A DNA stretch of 21,430 nucleotides from positions 1-21,430 of IMG/VR virus record IMGVR_UViG_3300038461_000015; one strand, written 5' to 3'. The notes beneath the pieces are model-generated. The model searched no databases and had not been told where the DNA came from. It saw only the letters and a list, made by a program, of their open reading frames with translations. Positions 1 through 7,625 of this stretch are shown here, one piece after another. The stretch's first letter is position 1; the number at the start of each line of letters is the position of its first letter. Made by a program: the position numbers and the translations under genes. Source of the DNA: a virus.

Positions 1-588
1 GTTGGCCACGTAGGCGTAGGCGCCGCTGGGCGTGACCGCTACGCCGAAGGGGCCGGTCCCGACGGTTACGGTGGCGACGACGGTGTTGTCACTGGTTCGG
101 ATGACCGAGACGTTGTCGGAGCCGTGGTTGGCCACGTAGGCGTAGGCGCCGCTGGGCGTGACCGCTACGCCGATGGGGCTGGTCCCGACGGTTACGGTGG
201 CGACGACGGTGTTGTCACTGGTTCGGATGACCGAGACGTTGTTGGAGCCGTAGTTGGGCACGTAGGCGTAGGCGCCGCTGGGCGTGACCGCTACGCCGTA
301 GGGGCTGGTCCCGACGGTTACGGTGGCGACGACGGTGTTGTCACTGGTTCGGATGACCGAGACGTTGTTGGAGCCGAGGTTGGCCACGTAGGCGTAGGCG
401 CCGCTGGGCGTGACCGCTACGCCGAAGGGGCCGGTCCCGACGGTTACGGTGGCGACGACGGTGTTGTCACTGGTTCGGATGACCGAGACGTTGTCGGAGC
501 CGTGGTTGGCCACGTAGGCGTAGGCGCCGCTGGGCGTGACCGCTACGCCGCGGGGGTTGGTCCCGACGGTCACGGTGGCGCACCCGAC
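1..588 (-). repeat. 126-bp tandem repeats encoding 42-aa YVTN propeller blades
   Basis: Units begin at 1, 127, 253, 379 and 505, a strict 126-bp period (42 codons, in frame with the fibre gene). The array continues beyond the left edge. Units 1-126 and 379-504 are identical by eye over all 126 bases. The others differ at only a few positions, chiefly around the codon following GTxP and at the linker beside VAN. The rightmost unit is partial and is the N-terminal edge of the array. Such DNA-level identity is greater than protein function requires and points to recent duplication or gene conversion. Confidence 0.95.
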
Positions 589-1170
589 ACCGAACCAAAA
601 GGGGGTCCGCGCCAGGAACGCTCGCCCGTAGGCCGTCGTCGAGAGCGCCGCGATGGCCGTGAGGTCGGAGTCGAGCGGCTGAGCGCTCGGAGCGGACGCT
701 CGGACGCCGCGATCGTCCGTGATATTTTCTGCCGTGATCGTGGATGCGAGAGCCGCGACGGCCACTGTCGCCAGGCTGATCTCCCAGACTCCCGCGGCAA
801 CCTGCGTCAGCGCGGGGACGGCAGGAGAGACGGCAGGGGTGCCAGGGAGGACCGCAAGCAAGCTCGTGCGGTTGGCGAGGTCCCTGCGGACAACGATCCG
901 GTCGATGCGCGCATGTGAGGCGTCGGCAGCCGCGAGCGCGAGCGTCTCCTGGCCGGTGTAGACCTCCAGCATGTAGCCCTGAGCGAACGCCGCCCCGGTG
1001 TTCACCCGGACCGACATGGCAGCCGGAGACGAGGGGGAGACGGCAAGCTCGTTTGCGAACCCCGAGACGACGCCGTCGCTCATCATGTGGCTGAGCACCT
1101 GAGCCCAGGCGTCCGAGGTGTATATGCGGTCGCCGCCGACTGAGTCGTAGAACCTGCTGCGCTGCGTCAT
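1..1170 (-). CDS. Tail fibre / receptor-binding protein with YVTN beta-propeller repeats (C-terminus beyond window)
   Basis: The frame is open from ATG 1170 to the left edge, so 390 codons are visible and the C-terminus is missing. AAAGGTG precedes the ATG and the previous gene stops at 1181. Residues 1-190 look like a phage baseplate or fibre attachment domain: RFYDSVGGDRIYTSDAWAQ near the start, then a stretch ending ITAENITDDR, then PLDSDLTAIAALSTTAYGR, a segment common before the distal part of tail fibres. From about residue 195 the protein becomes 42-residue repeats of the type NxVSVIRTSDNTVVATV, VGTxPxGVAVTP, SGAYAYVAN. This matches the YVTN/40-residue beta-propeller family. Its place last in the tail operon, after Dit and the Gp37-like protein, suggests a host-binding or adhesive distal tail protein. 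The repeat family is confident; the binding role is inferred. The target could be a glycan or a surface protein. Confidence 0.85.
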   Translation of the reverse strand, partial: MTQRSRFYDSVGGDRIYTSDAWAQVLSHMMSDGVVSGFANELAVSPSSPAAMSVRVNTGAAFAQGYMLEVYTGQETLALAAADASHARIDRIVVRRDLANRTSLLAVLPGTPAVSPAVPALTQVAAGVWEISLATVAVAALASTITAENITDDRGVRASAPSAQPLDSDLTAIAALSTTAYGRAFLARTPFWFGVGCATVTVGTNPRGVAVTPSGAYAYVANHGSDNVSVIRTSDNTVVATVTVGTGPFGVAVTPSGAYAYVANLGSNNVSVIRTSDNTVVATVTVGTSPYGVAVTPSGAYAYVPNYGSNNVSVIRTSDNTVVATVTVGTSPIGVAVTPSGAYAYVANHGSDNVSVIRTSDNTVVATVTVGTGPFGVAVTPSGAYAYVAN

Positions 1171-1180
1171 GAGATCACCT

Positions 1181-2275
1181 TTACGCTAGTTCGCTCGTGC
1201 TGATAAGCCCCGCGGGCGAGGTCGGGAACGGCCGCCCCAGAATGGCGACCACTTCGGGCACCACGGAGGACCGGACCGTCTCATCAACTTCTACGATCCG
1301 GGCGGGATAGGACAAGCCGCGTTCCTTGTTGCGGACGGTCACGATGTCTCCGAGGAACCAATCGACCCCGTACCGGAACGATCCATACGCCGAGACGTTG
1401 GCCTCTAGGCTGAACTGGCCGGCGTTGGCCGCGAGCACATCGTCGCCGCGACGCCCGAGCAAGGTCGTATCTCCCACGGTCACGTCTCGGGCGTCGACGA
1501 ATGCCTCGCGTCGATCGAACCCGGTTGGCTCTACGGCGGGGCGCGTGACGATGTCTCGGGCGGCGCCCAAACCCTGACCGGCTACCAGAGCGAGGCTGAT
1601 CGAGCCCGAGAGGTTCGTCAGTTCCGTCCAGGACGCGAGGGTCTCGAATGAGAAGTCGAAAAACACGCTCGCAGACCGATCGGTCCCCGCAATGACGTCG
1701 AACGTGAATCCGCTGGGGAGTCCAAGGGTCGTCGCGAGCGTGGTCTTCCATCCCAGCGCCCCGGCCTGGCCGATCTCCGCCAGGAGGTCGACGAGGTTCT
1801 GGTACCGGGCGTCCTTGGAGATGACGGCTCCGCGTGCGATGTCTGCCGCACAAGCGAGCCCGGGAACGATCCGGAGTGCAGCGGCGGCGGGTCCCATGTT
1901 GTCCCCGACGTAGTGCTTCATGGCCGTCTCGGAGGCGACCGAGGTCTGCGAGTCGTAAGCCATGCCGGCGGTGGGGAGACAGAGGCGCGGGAGCCCTTCG
2001 ATCGAGCTTCCGTTGGCGGTCATCGTGTAGTTCGCGGCTGAGCCCGACTGATCGATCTCCAGCGTGTCCACCAGGAAGATCAACTGATCGCCGCCAGAGG
2101 GGTCGGGCACGAACAGAAGCCGGCCGGCCTCTAGGTTGGGAGCCTGGCGCCAGTTGGCGACCAGCTCGATCGTATCGACGCCCCAGAACCGGCGCGTCAA
2201 GGTGAGCCGGGTCGAGGCTTCTCCCACCAGCCCCAGGGTCGCGAGGGTGTCTCGGTCGAGGATGTAGGCTCTCAT
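1181..2275 (-). CDS. Siphovirus ReqiPepy6 Gp37-like tail protein
   Basis: The protein has 364 residues. ATG 2275 overlaps the Dit stop codon by four bases (ATGA), which fixes the start; a much longer reading of this frame upstream is a shadow of Dit. The N-terminus MRAYILDRDTLATLGLVGE followed by TRLTLTRRFWGVDTIELVANW is typical of the ReqiPepy6 Gp37-like family, found after Dit in siphoviruses of Gram-positive hosts. Later segments (FLVDTLEIDQSG, a Cys-poor middle, then FLGDIVTVRNKERGLSYPARIVEVDETV near the C-terminus) fit a baseplate hub or tail-associated (Tal-like) fold. It probably forms the tail tip between Dit and the fibre. No lytic domain is visible. Family assignment rests on recalled features, not on a search. 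Confidence 0.8.
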   Translation of the reverse strand: MRAYILDRDTLATLGLVGEASTRLTLTRRFWGVDTIELVANWRQAPNLEAGRLLFVPDPSGGDQLIFLVDTLEIDQSGSAANYTMTANGSSIEGLPRLCLPTAGMAYDSQTSVASETAMKHYVGDNMGPAAAALRIVPGLACAADIARGAVISKDARYQNLVDLLAEIGQAGALGWKTTLATTLGLPSGFTFDVIAGTDRSASVFFDFSFETLASWTELTNLSGSISLALVAGQGLGAARDIVTRPAVEPTGFDRREAFVDARDVTVGDTTLLGRRGDDVLAANAGQFSLEANVSAYGSFRYGVDWFLGDIVTVRNKERGLSYPARIVEVDETVRSSVVPEVVAILGRPFPTSPAGLISTSELA

Positions 2276-3153
2276 ATCCCGCTGTACCTCTGGCGCCAGT
2301 AGAGCGCGGCGTAGCCCGAGACGTTCAGCCCGGCGCCGAAGCTGATCCAGTTGGAACCAGGAACGAGGCTCCAGAAGTCCGCATTGGAAAGGTCGAGCGC
2401 AGACATGAGGTCGGTCCGGGTAGCACCCGAAACCAGAGTGACCGACTTGGCGCCGAAGCTCGTATCGATCTCGACGTAGTCGCCTGCCGCGAGCGCGGTC
2501 AGGATCTTGACGATCTGGCCCGTCGTCAGGTTGGACATGTAGACGTTCGTGGCCTCGCCGTACATCCGAATCAGCACCGGAGCATCCACGTCGCCGAGAT
2601 TGACGATTTCCTGACTGACGGCACCGCCCTGCATCGCCACGGGGAACAGGAGCGGCCAGCTCCACCCGCCGGAAGAGTAGAAGTAGAGCCCGACGTCCGC
2701 GATCTCGCGCCAGCACGGGTAGGGCGCATAGAACTCCACATCGGTCGTGATGATGCCTACGGATTCCGGAGACGGAAGGTTGACGGAGAGGGGCTGACAC
2801 TCGATCTCGAGCGGCGCATGGCCTGGCAGGGTGACGCGCAGAATGCCTAGCGCCTGTGTCTCGCCGGATCGGACAGGCTGTCGAACGAGGGCACGGGCGA
2901 ACGCTGCGCGCGCCGTCCAGAAAGCATCCGCGTCAGCGGCCTGGAGCAAACCCGTGACGGTGACCACGCGCGCGGGGGTATCCGTGTCGAGCAGGGTCTG
3001 GCCCGACTGTCCCGGGGTCTTGGTAGTCAGCGGGGAGACGGTGATCGGGCCGACCCCGTCGAGGGCCATCAACGTGATCGGATCGCCTGGGGTGGTGGTC
3101 CAGACCAAGGATGTCCCGCCGTCGGCCGGGAAGAACTCTATGATGTAGCTCAT
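2272..3153 (-). CDS. Distal tail protein (Dit-like, Sipho_tail family)
   Basis: The protein has 293 residues from ATG 3153, one base after the tape-measure TAG (TAGgATG). It starts MSYIIEFFPADGGTS. An early region has PITLMALDGVGPITVSPLT and TPGQSGQTLLDTDTPARVVTVTG, then AFWTARAAFARALVRQP, the usual layout of the N-terminal ring-forming half of siphovirus distal tail proteins. IITTDVEFYAPYPCWRE marks the transition to a galectin-like C-terminal half. Dit forms a hexameric hub at the tail tip linking the tube to the Gp37-like protein encoded next. Position directly after the tape measure supports the call. Nothing suggests carbohydrate-binding inserts. Confidence 0.85.
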   Translation of the reverse strand: MSYIIEFFPADGGTSLVWTTTPGDPITLMALDGVGPITVSPLTTKTPGQSGQTLLDTDTPARVVTVTGLLQAADADAFWTARAAFARALVRQPVRSGETQALGILRVTLPGHAPLEIECQPLSVNLPSPESVGIITTDVEFYAPYPCWREIADVGLYFYSSGGWSWPLLFPVAMQGGAVSQEIVNLGDVDAPVLIRMYGEATNVYMSNLTTGQIVKILTALAAGDYVEIDTSFGAKSVTLVSGATRTDLMSALDLSNADFWSLVPGSNWISFGAGLNVSGYAALYWRQRYSGI

Positions 3154-3154
3154 C

Positions 3155-5953
3155 CTAGAACCCCAGAGCTCGGCGACGCTGCGCCCGGATGATCTGGCGC
3201 TCGACATCATCGTGAGTGACGCCATTGACGATCATCTGACCGATCAGGGGGCCGCTAGGGCTCGCGCCGGCCGAACCGCCAGCCGGACTACCGCCCGCCA
3301 TGAGTTGGGCATGCGACTCAACCGCCGCGCCCTGTGGCAGGTAGACTCGCTCCCGACCCGCCTCGCCGACGTCATAGAAGCCGGCCTCCTGAACGTAGGG
3401 CGTGCCGGCGGCGAGAGCGGTAATCGTCTTGTGAGTGCCGGTGAAGGTGACCGGGATAGGGGTAGAGAACTCAGATGCTACCCACGCTCGCAGGGCCTTG
3501 CCCGCGGCGAGAGCGGCTGTCTTGGAGTCCCCGGAGGTAAACCCTGCGATCAGGTTGGACGCGGCTGTTTGCCCCACAGCAGCAGCGGGCTTCTCAACGC
3601 CGCCAGTGCTGAAGAGGAGATCCTTGATGGTTTGGGCGGCCTTGGTGGCAGCGGCTTGAGATGCTGCAGACATAAAGCCAGCAGAGATGTTCCCTGCGGC
3701 CGTCTGGCCCATAGTTGAGGCGGTCTCGGCGGCGGGGGTAGCGTTGCCCGAGATCAGCGCCTCGATGGCCTCGGCCGCTGCCTTGATCTCCGGGTTCTTC
3801 GATTTCAGCCCGGCAGCCAATTCGGCCATTGCCGCTTTGCCGAGCGGCTGGCCGCCCACCACCAACTGGTTCAGGCGCTCCATCGCGTCCGACTGCAGCT
3901 TGTCGGCCTCTGCCACCAGGACGGGGTCACCCGAGGCCAGCGCGTCGGCGAGCTTCTTGCTCGTGAGCGCGCCGATGATGTCCGCCTCTTCCATCATGGG
4001 CGTGCGGATGTTCTTTAGGCCGGTCACGATGTTGTCCCACTCGTTCGACAGAAGGTCGCGGTTTGCCTGGATGCCGGTGGCGATCGCGGAGGGGATGCCG
4101 GTGGCGATCAGTTCGGCGTCAGTCGCTGCCTTCTGGGTGGCCGCGGGGATGTAGGACGCCAGGTCAGAGGCGGCGGCGCTTACGTCCAGCCCTCTCGCGC
4201 GGAGCGTATCGATGATGTACTGCGGGATGCCCGCGGTGATCAGCGCTGTCTGTGCGGCGGTTTGTGCCATGACCTTTGGGATGGGCGCGAGGATCAGCTC
4301 CATGCCGGCTTCGACGTCCGTGGCAATAGCCCCGGAGTTGGAAGTGATTCCGTCAAACATGGTGCCGGCCTCGGCTTTGACCCCGGGCGCGGCCTCTTTG
4401 AGCGCCGCGATGATGTCCGGAGAGATGCCGTCGGCCTCCAACTTGGTCAGGATGCTCGCCTGTTGGGCAGAGTCGGAGATACCCGCGAACGCCTTGACTG
4501 CCGCGTCCCGGATGTCCGGGTCGGCCGAGCGCAGGTTCGTCTCGAATGTGGACAGGATGCTCTTGACCGAGTCCGTCGCCCACGTCGTTCCGAAGGGGTT
4601 GAGCCCCGCCTTCTCAATGGCAGCAGCCGCCAAGACAACGCCACCCACGATCAGAGCCGGGATGGCAACGGCCGCCGCCACGCCGAGCACGGTGCCGAGT
4701 GTAGTGCCGGCTGCCTCCATAGCAGGGGTACCGCCCGCGATAGCTGCGCCAGCCACCGCCGGGCCACCTGCAACAATTGCCTCCGTCTCCCCTGCGACGA
4801 CGGCTGCGCCTGTGGCGGCGCCTTCGGCCGTGCCTGCGACGATCCACGTCGGCAGTGTGAGCCCGAGTTGCTTGGCGATGATGGGGATGAGGGCCCCGCC
4901 GAGCGAGCCCAAGGAGCCCGCCATCTTCGGGCCGAGTTGCGAGGCAACCAGGAGGAGCGGACCGAACGACTGCCCAAACTCTGCGAGGGTGCCGCCGGCC
5001 TGATGCATCAGCAACGTGAAGCGGGAGCCCCAGGAGTCTTCGATCGCCTGAGCCGCTTTGTCCGTGGCATCGGTCGTGTCTGACGAGGACGTGGCGAAGT
5101 CATCCAAGCTCGTGATGCCCGGCTTGAGTGCGTCCGCCATCTGCGACCCGAGCCGCGTCCCAAACACCTTACCGGCCGCCTGCGCGCGCTCTAGCGGGTC
5201 CTGGATCGAGGAGATTTGCACGATGAGGTCGTTGAGCGTCTGGCCGGGCTTGAGGTTCTTGACGGCAGTCTGGAGGCCCAGCGCTGCCTTGCCCGCGTCG
5301 ATGCCGGCCGAGGCGAACAGGTTGAGCAGGTCAACGCCGTCTTTCTCCGACATGCCCATCGCCTGCATCGCCGGGGCAATCTTCTGGAGCGCCGACTGCA
5401 TGTCGCCGATGACGGTGCCGAACTTCTTCTGGCTGGCCACGAGCTGGTCCATGATCGTGCCGGCGTCGTTGGCTGTCAGGTTCCACGCGTCGGTATCCAT
5501 CTTGAGGTTGTGGACAGCATCGGCAGACTGTCCGGTGGCCTCTTCGTACTTCGCGAACTTCGCGGTGAGGTTGTCTGCCGCCTGGCCTTGCAGCCCGAAG
5601 CCGCTGATGACGCCTGCCAGCGATTGCTCGACCGCATCCATCGACAGGAGACTGGTCTTGTAGATCTGGTCGATGGCGTTGCCCTGCTCCTGGAGGGCGG
5701 AGCCGGAGAGGCCCGTATCGGCGGCCAGCTTTTGGGTCGCCTCGTCAAGCGCCGCAGCCTGCTGACTCGCGATACCGAACGTCGCACCCAGCGCAGCGAG
5801 GCCCGCTGTCTTGAGGGCCTTGTTCAGGTTGTCAGACAGCGTCTCGCCGACGTTCTTGCCGGACTTACTGGCGAGCGCGGTGGCTTGCGCCTCGAAGCCC
5901 GTGCCGTCGAGCGTCAGGTGAATCGCGGTGAAAATGTCGGCGAGCGCGCTCGT
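3155..5953 (-). CDS. Tail tape measure protein, apparent ACG start
   Basis: The protein has about 932 residues. It sets tail length and helps DNA exit. The first ATG in frame is at 5641, but the frame stays open and clearly coding further upstream: ADIFTAIHLTLDGTGFEAQA, then GLAALGATFGIASQQAAALD and GNAIDQIYKTSLLS, which are characteristic tape-measure N-terminal sequences. No ATG, GTG or TTG occurs in this frame between the upstream stop (6053-6055) and 5641. AAGGGAG lies six bases before an ACG at 5953, two bases after the chaperone TAG, exactly where an ATG would be expected. Residues about 310-440 contain Ala/Gly-rich hydrophobic stretches, including TVLGVAAAVAIPALIVGGVV, likely membrane-spanning. 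The C-terminal end carries Ala-rich helical repeats. Identity is sure; the start codon is inferred. Confidence 0.85.
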   Translation of the reverse strand, partial: TSALADIFTAIHLTLDGTGFEAQATALASKSGKNVGETLSDNLNKALKTAGLAALGATFGIASQQAAALDEATQKLAADTGLSGSALQEQGNAIDQIYKTSLLSMDAVEQSLAGVISGFGLQGQAADNLTAKFAKYEEATGQSADAVHNLKMDTDAWNLTANDAGTIMDQLVASQKKFGTVIGDMQSALQKIAPAMQAMGMSEKDGVDLLNLFASAGIDAGKAALGLQTAVKNLKPGQTLNDLIVQISSIQDPLERAQAAGKVFGTRLGSQMADALKPGITSLDDFATSSSDTTDATDKAAQAIEDSWGSRFTLLMHQAGGTLAEFGQSFGPLLLVASQLGPKMAGSLGSLGGALIPIIAKQLGLTLPTWIVAGTAEGAATGAAVVAGETEAIVAGGPAVAGAAIAGGTPAMEAAGTTLGTVLGVAAAVAIPALIVGGVVLAAAAIEKAGLNPFGTTWATDSVKSILSTFETNLRSADPDIRDAAVKAFAGISDSAQQASILTKLEADGISPDIIAALKEAAPGVKAEAGTMFDGITSNSGAIATDVEAGMELILAPIPKVMAQTAAQTALITAGIPQYIIDTLRARGLDVSAAASDLASYIPAATQKAATDAELIATGIPSAIATGIQANRDLLSNEWDNIVTGLKNIRTPMMEEADIIGALTSKKLADALASGDPVLVAEADKLQSDAMERLNQLVVGGQPLGKAAMAELAAGLKSKNPEIKAAAEAIEALISGNATPAAETASTMGQTAAGNISAGFMSAASQAAATKAAQTIKDLLFSTGGVEKPAAAVGQTAASNLIAGFTSGDSKTAALAAGKALRAWVASEFSTPIPVTFTGTHKTITALAAGTPYVQEAGFYDVGEAGRERVYLPQGAAVESHAQLMAGGSPAGGSAGASPSGPLIGQMIVNGVTHDDVERQIIRAQRRRALGF

Positions 5954-5955
5954 GG

Positions 5956-6695
5956 CTAGCTCCCTTCTGCCTTGCGGGTGCGCATGTTCCGGGGGTAGCG
6001 CGCGGCCAAAGCGGCTACCTGTGCGCGGCCCTTGGCCAGATCCCGGACCGGCTCAACTGGAGCCGGCAGATACCACGGCCGCGGGTACGTGGGCATCTCC
6101 GTGTAACGTCTCGGCGGCTGAACCGCCAGGATGTACAGCGGGGCGACGGCCTCACGGACCCCATCGCGGACGGCCACGAGCATCTCGGTCATGCGGTCGC
6201 GTTGCTCCTTGGCGAGCCGCTCTTGGGCTTTCGAGTGGAAGAGGTGGACCTGGCGCTCGGTAAGTGATCCTTCAAGATCGTCGGGGAGGACGTGCCAGGT
6301 GTGGATGGCCCACTCTGCGAACTTGCCTGGGCTGATTGCATGGCCGCGCGGACCATCATCAGACCCACTGCCATCGGGCTCGACGCTAAAGGGAAGGCCA
6401 CCTTGACCAGCCCGTTGTAGATGGCGTCTATCTCGGTTTCCGTGGCGTCGTCGAGGTCACCGAGAACGTGGGTCGCGTCATAGGCGAGGATGAGTTCGCG
6501 CTCGGCGTCGAGCATCGCATCCATGCCGTCAACCGTGTCCAGCGACACAGACGCGAGGCGCGCGAAGGTCGGCTGCAGCGTGGCCTTCCATGCCCGGTTC
6601 TGCGTCCACTTCAGTTCCGGCACGAGCCGGGTTTCGCCGTTGACTTTGAGGGGCAGGAGGCCGGAGACGATGCCGGCCTCCTCTTCAGGAGTCAT
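5956..6695 (-). CDS. Tail assembly chaperone G-T fusion via -1 frameshift
   Basis: The predicted fusion has 246 residues: 103 codons of the G frame from ATG 6695 to TTA at 6389-6387, then 143 codons in the -1 frame to TAG at 5958. The downstream frame has coherent sequence long before its first ATG at 6192: GKFAEWAIHTWHVLPDDL, then ERQVHLFHSKAQERLAKEQR, then PLYILAVQPPRRYTEMPTYP. The T half therefore needs frame entry from G. This is the classic siphovirus arrangement between tail tube and tape measure, as with lambda G and GT. The chaperone binds tape measure and recruits tube subunits during tail assembly. An independent start at ATG 6192, overlapping the G stop as ATGA, could also give a 78-residue T-only product. 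Confidence 0.75.
6189..6695 (-). CDS. Tail assembly chaperone G
   Basis: The unshifted product has 168 residues. ATG 6695 follows the tail tube TAA by three bases, suggesting coupled translation. MTPEEEAGIVSGLLPLKVNG, then LVPELKWTQNRAWKATLQPT, then ILAYDATHVLGDLDDATETE resembles chaperone N-terminal halves of actinobacterial siphoviruses. After about residue 103 the reading turns into Ser/Thr/Pro-rich low-information sequence (QSGPSTPGTSSPT, SARSTSSTRKPKS), as expected when the T frame is the one under selection there. The short form ends at the TGA at 6191-6189. Most product in such systems is the short form, with a few percent frameshifting; that ratio cannot be seen here. Confidence 0.8.
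   Translation of the reverse strand: MTPEEEAGIVSGLLPLKVNGETRLVPELKWTQNRAWKATLQPTFARLASVSLDTVDGMDAMLDAERELILAYDATHVLGDLDDATETEIDAIYNGLVKVAFPLASSPMAVGLMMVRAAMQSAQASSQSGPSTPGTSSPTILKDHLPSARSTSSTRKPKSGSPRSNATA
6387..6393 (-). other. Slippery heptamer CCCTTTA for -1 ribosomal frameshift
   Basis: Read on the minus strand, the G-frame codons TTC CCT TTA contain C CCT TTA, which fits X XXY YYZ exactly. After a one-base slip back, the codons are CCC TTT, and the reading joins the T frame continuously. The site lies where G-frame coding character fades and T-frame character begins. A downstream pseudoknot was not worked out by hand. Confidence 0.75.
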
Positions 6696-6698
6696 GGG

Positions 6699-7457
6699 TT
6701 ACGGGGTCAACCGTTCCCAGGACCACGGCGCAAGCGTCGGGTCGGCCGCCAGGACGTGGCCGGTGAACGTCACCGAAGTACCGGCGGGCGATGCCTCCCC
6801 GAACGAGACATCGAACGTGCCATCGCTCAGGGAGTTGAAGATCGTGACCACTGCGGGCTCGCCGTCCGGGCCAACGGCCTGGAAAACGAAGTCCTTGTAT
6901 GACGCGACCGGGATCATCCCGACGCGCTGCTGGAGGATGGTGGTACCCGCGTCGTCGACCATGACCACGGCATCGCCGGCGTCGTGGGCTCGGATCAGGG
7001 GCGTGGTGAGGTTGAGCGTGAGCCCGGAGACGTAGGTACCGACCTTGACGATCTCAGTCTCCAGCGCATCCCCGACCTTGAGGTACTTGCCGGTGGCGAC
7101 GTTGGTAGCCGCCGTCACGACGATAGCCGTGGCCCCCAGGGCCACGTCGGCCGAGAGGGTCGTTGCGAGGCCGGATGGGCTCGTGGTGGCAGCCGTGCCG
7201 ACTACCGGGGTGATGTTGTGCAGGATCATCTGCAAGACCGCGAGCGACAGTTCGTTGAGCGTCACGGTGGCCGATGCCACGCTCTCGTTGAGGCGGGACA
7301 GGCCGGCGACGTCGGCCGCTGCGCCCATAGGCCGATAGCCGACCACGGTCTCCTTGATGGTGACCTTGGCGGGCTGATCGCTCGGGCCCAACGGCGTGCC
7401 GCCGAACGACTGAGCTGTGGGCGGTCCGAAGATGTAGCTTGTACTGTCTATGGTCAC
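6699..7457 (-). CDS. Major tail (tube) protein with inserted domain
   Basis: The protein has 252 residues from GTG 7457, preceded by AGGAG eight bases upstream. Its position before the chaperones and tape measure, and the start MTIDSTSYIFGPPTAQSF with KVTIKETVVGYRPMG, support a tail tube protein. Its short core regions include NESVASATVTLNELSLAVLQ and, near the end, ASYKDFVFQAVG and GTFDVSFGEASPAGTSVTF. Residues about 97-172 look like a separate beta-rich insertion (GKYLKVGDALETEIVKVGTY, then SGLTLNLTTPLIRAHDAGD). Nearly the same insertion appears in the head-closure protein at 10383-10979. Extra domains in tube proteins usually project from the tail surface. The upstream intergenic region was extended by the HNH insertion. 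Confidence 0.8.
   Translation of the reverse strand: MTIDSTSYIFGPPTAQSFGGTPLGPSDQPAKVTIKETVVGYRPMGAAADVAGLSRLNESVASATVTLNELSLAVLQMILHNITPVVGTAATTSPSGLATTLSADVALGATAIVVTAATNVATGKYLKVGDALETEIVKVGTYVSGLTLNLTTPLIRAHDAGDAVVMVDDAGTTILQQRVGMIPVASYKDFVFQAVGPDGEPAVVTIFNSLSDGTFDVSFGEASPAGTSVTFTGHVLAADPTLAPWSWERLTP
6942..7151 (-). repeat. Shared virion domain, copy A (in the tail tube protein)
   Basis: This encodes residues 103-172 of the tail tube protein. It aligns without gaps to residues 36-105 of the head-closure protein, with about 42 identical residues of 70 by hand count. Blocks in common are VATGxYL, GDxxETEI, TYVSGLT, TPL, HDxGD and VDxAGT. The ETE...TYVSGLT...TPL...HDxGD pattern is of a kind found as beta-rich inserts in many phage virion proteins. 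Confidence 0.8.
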
Positions 7458-7529
7458 GGTACGTTCTCCTGTCGTGCTATGGGTGGGGCAAACGGACGGG
7501 CGGATCTACCCAAAGGCCGCCCTCCCTCT

Positions 7530-7625
7530 GGTGTACAATGTCTGTGTCGGCTGGTCTGGAGCCGTTTTCTCATGCCCCGCCCGAGGCCAGACCCCGGAGG
7601 CGGGGCGCTTCATTGGGTGGCCGGA
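7530..7625 (+). promoter_or_regulatory. Leader of HNH gene 1 with TACAAT box and hairpin
   Basis: The sequence from GGTGTACAAT (7530-7539) to the HNH start closely matches the leader at 8951-9046. TACAAT at 7534-7539 resembles a -10 hexamer; no good -35 is seen. GCCCCGC at 7574-7580 can pair with GCGGGGC at 7600-7606 (7 bp, 19-base loop). The ATG at 7572 opens the same frame as the HNH gene and is also conserved in the other copy, so part of this leader may be translated. The rest of the gap, 7458-7529, holds the tail tube ribosome site and nothing else recognisable. Confidence 0.5.

Noticed and set aside
1-588. Possible CRISPR array
   Set aside because: The 126-bp period has no short repeat/unique spacer alternation; the whole unit repeats and encodes protein.
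124-918. Plus-strand open frame of 264 codons over the repeat array
   Set aside because: It is the antisense of the YVTN repeats. The minus strand gives a recognisable fibre domain, propeller repeats and a ribosome site; the plus frame gives only a low-complexity periodic product.
4212-5083. Two long plus-strand open frames inside the tape measure gene
   Set aside because: They lie antisense to well-supported tape measure sequence and have no recognisable domain; long antisense frames are common in GC-rich genes.
6984-7571. Upstream extension of HNH gene 1 into the tail tube region
   Set aside because: The extension is antisense to the tail tube gene and has no counterpart in the second HNH copy; conservation begins only at the leader.
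7574-7606. GC hairpin as a transcription terminator
   Set aside because: On the plus strand the T tract precedes the stem rather than following it, and on the minus strand no T run follows the stem.
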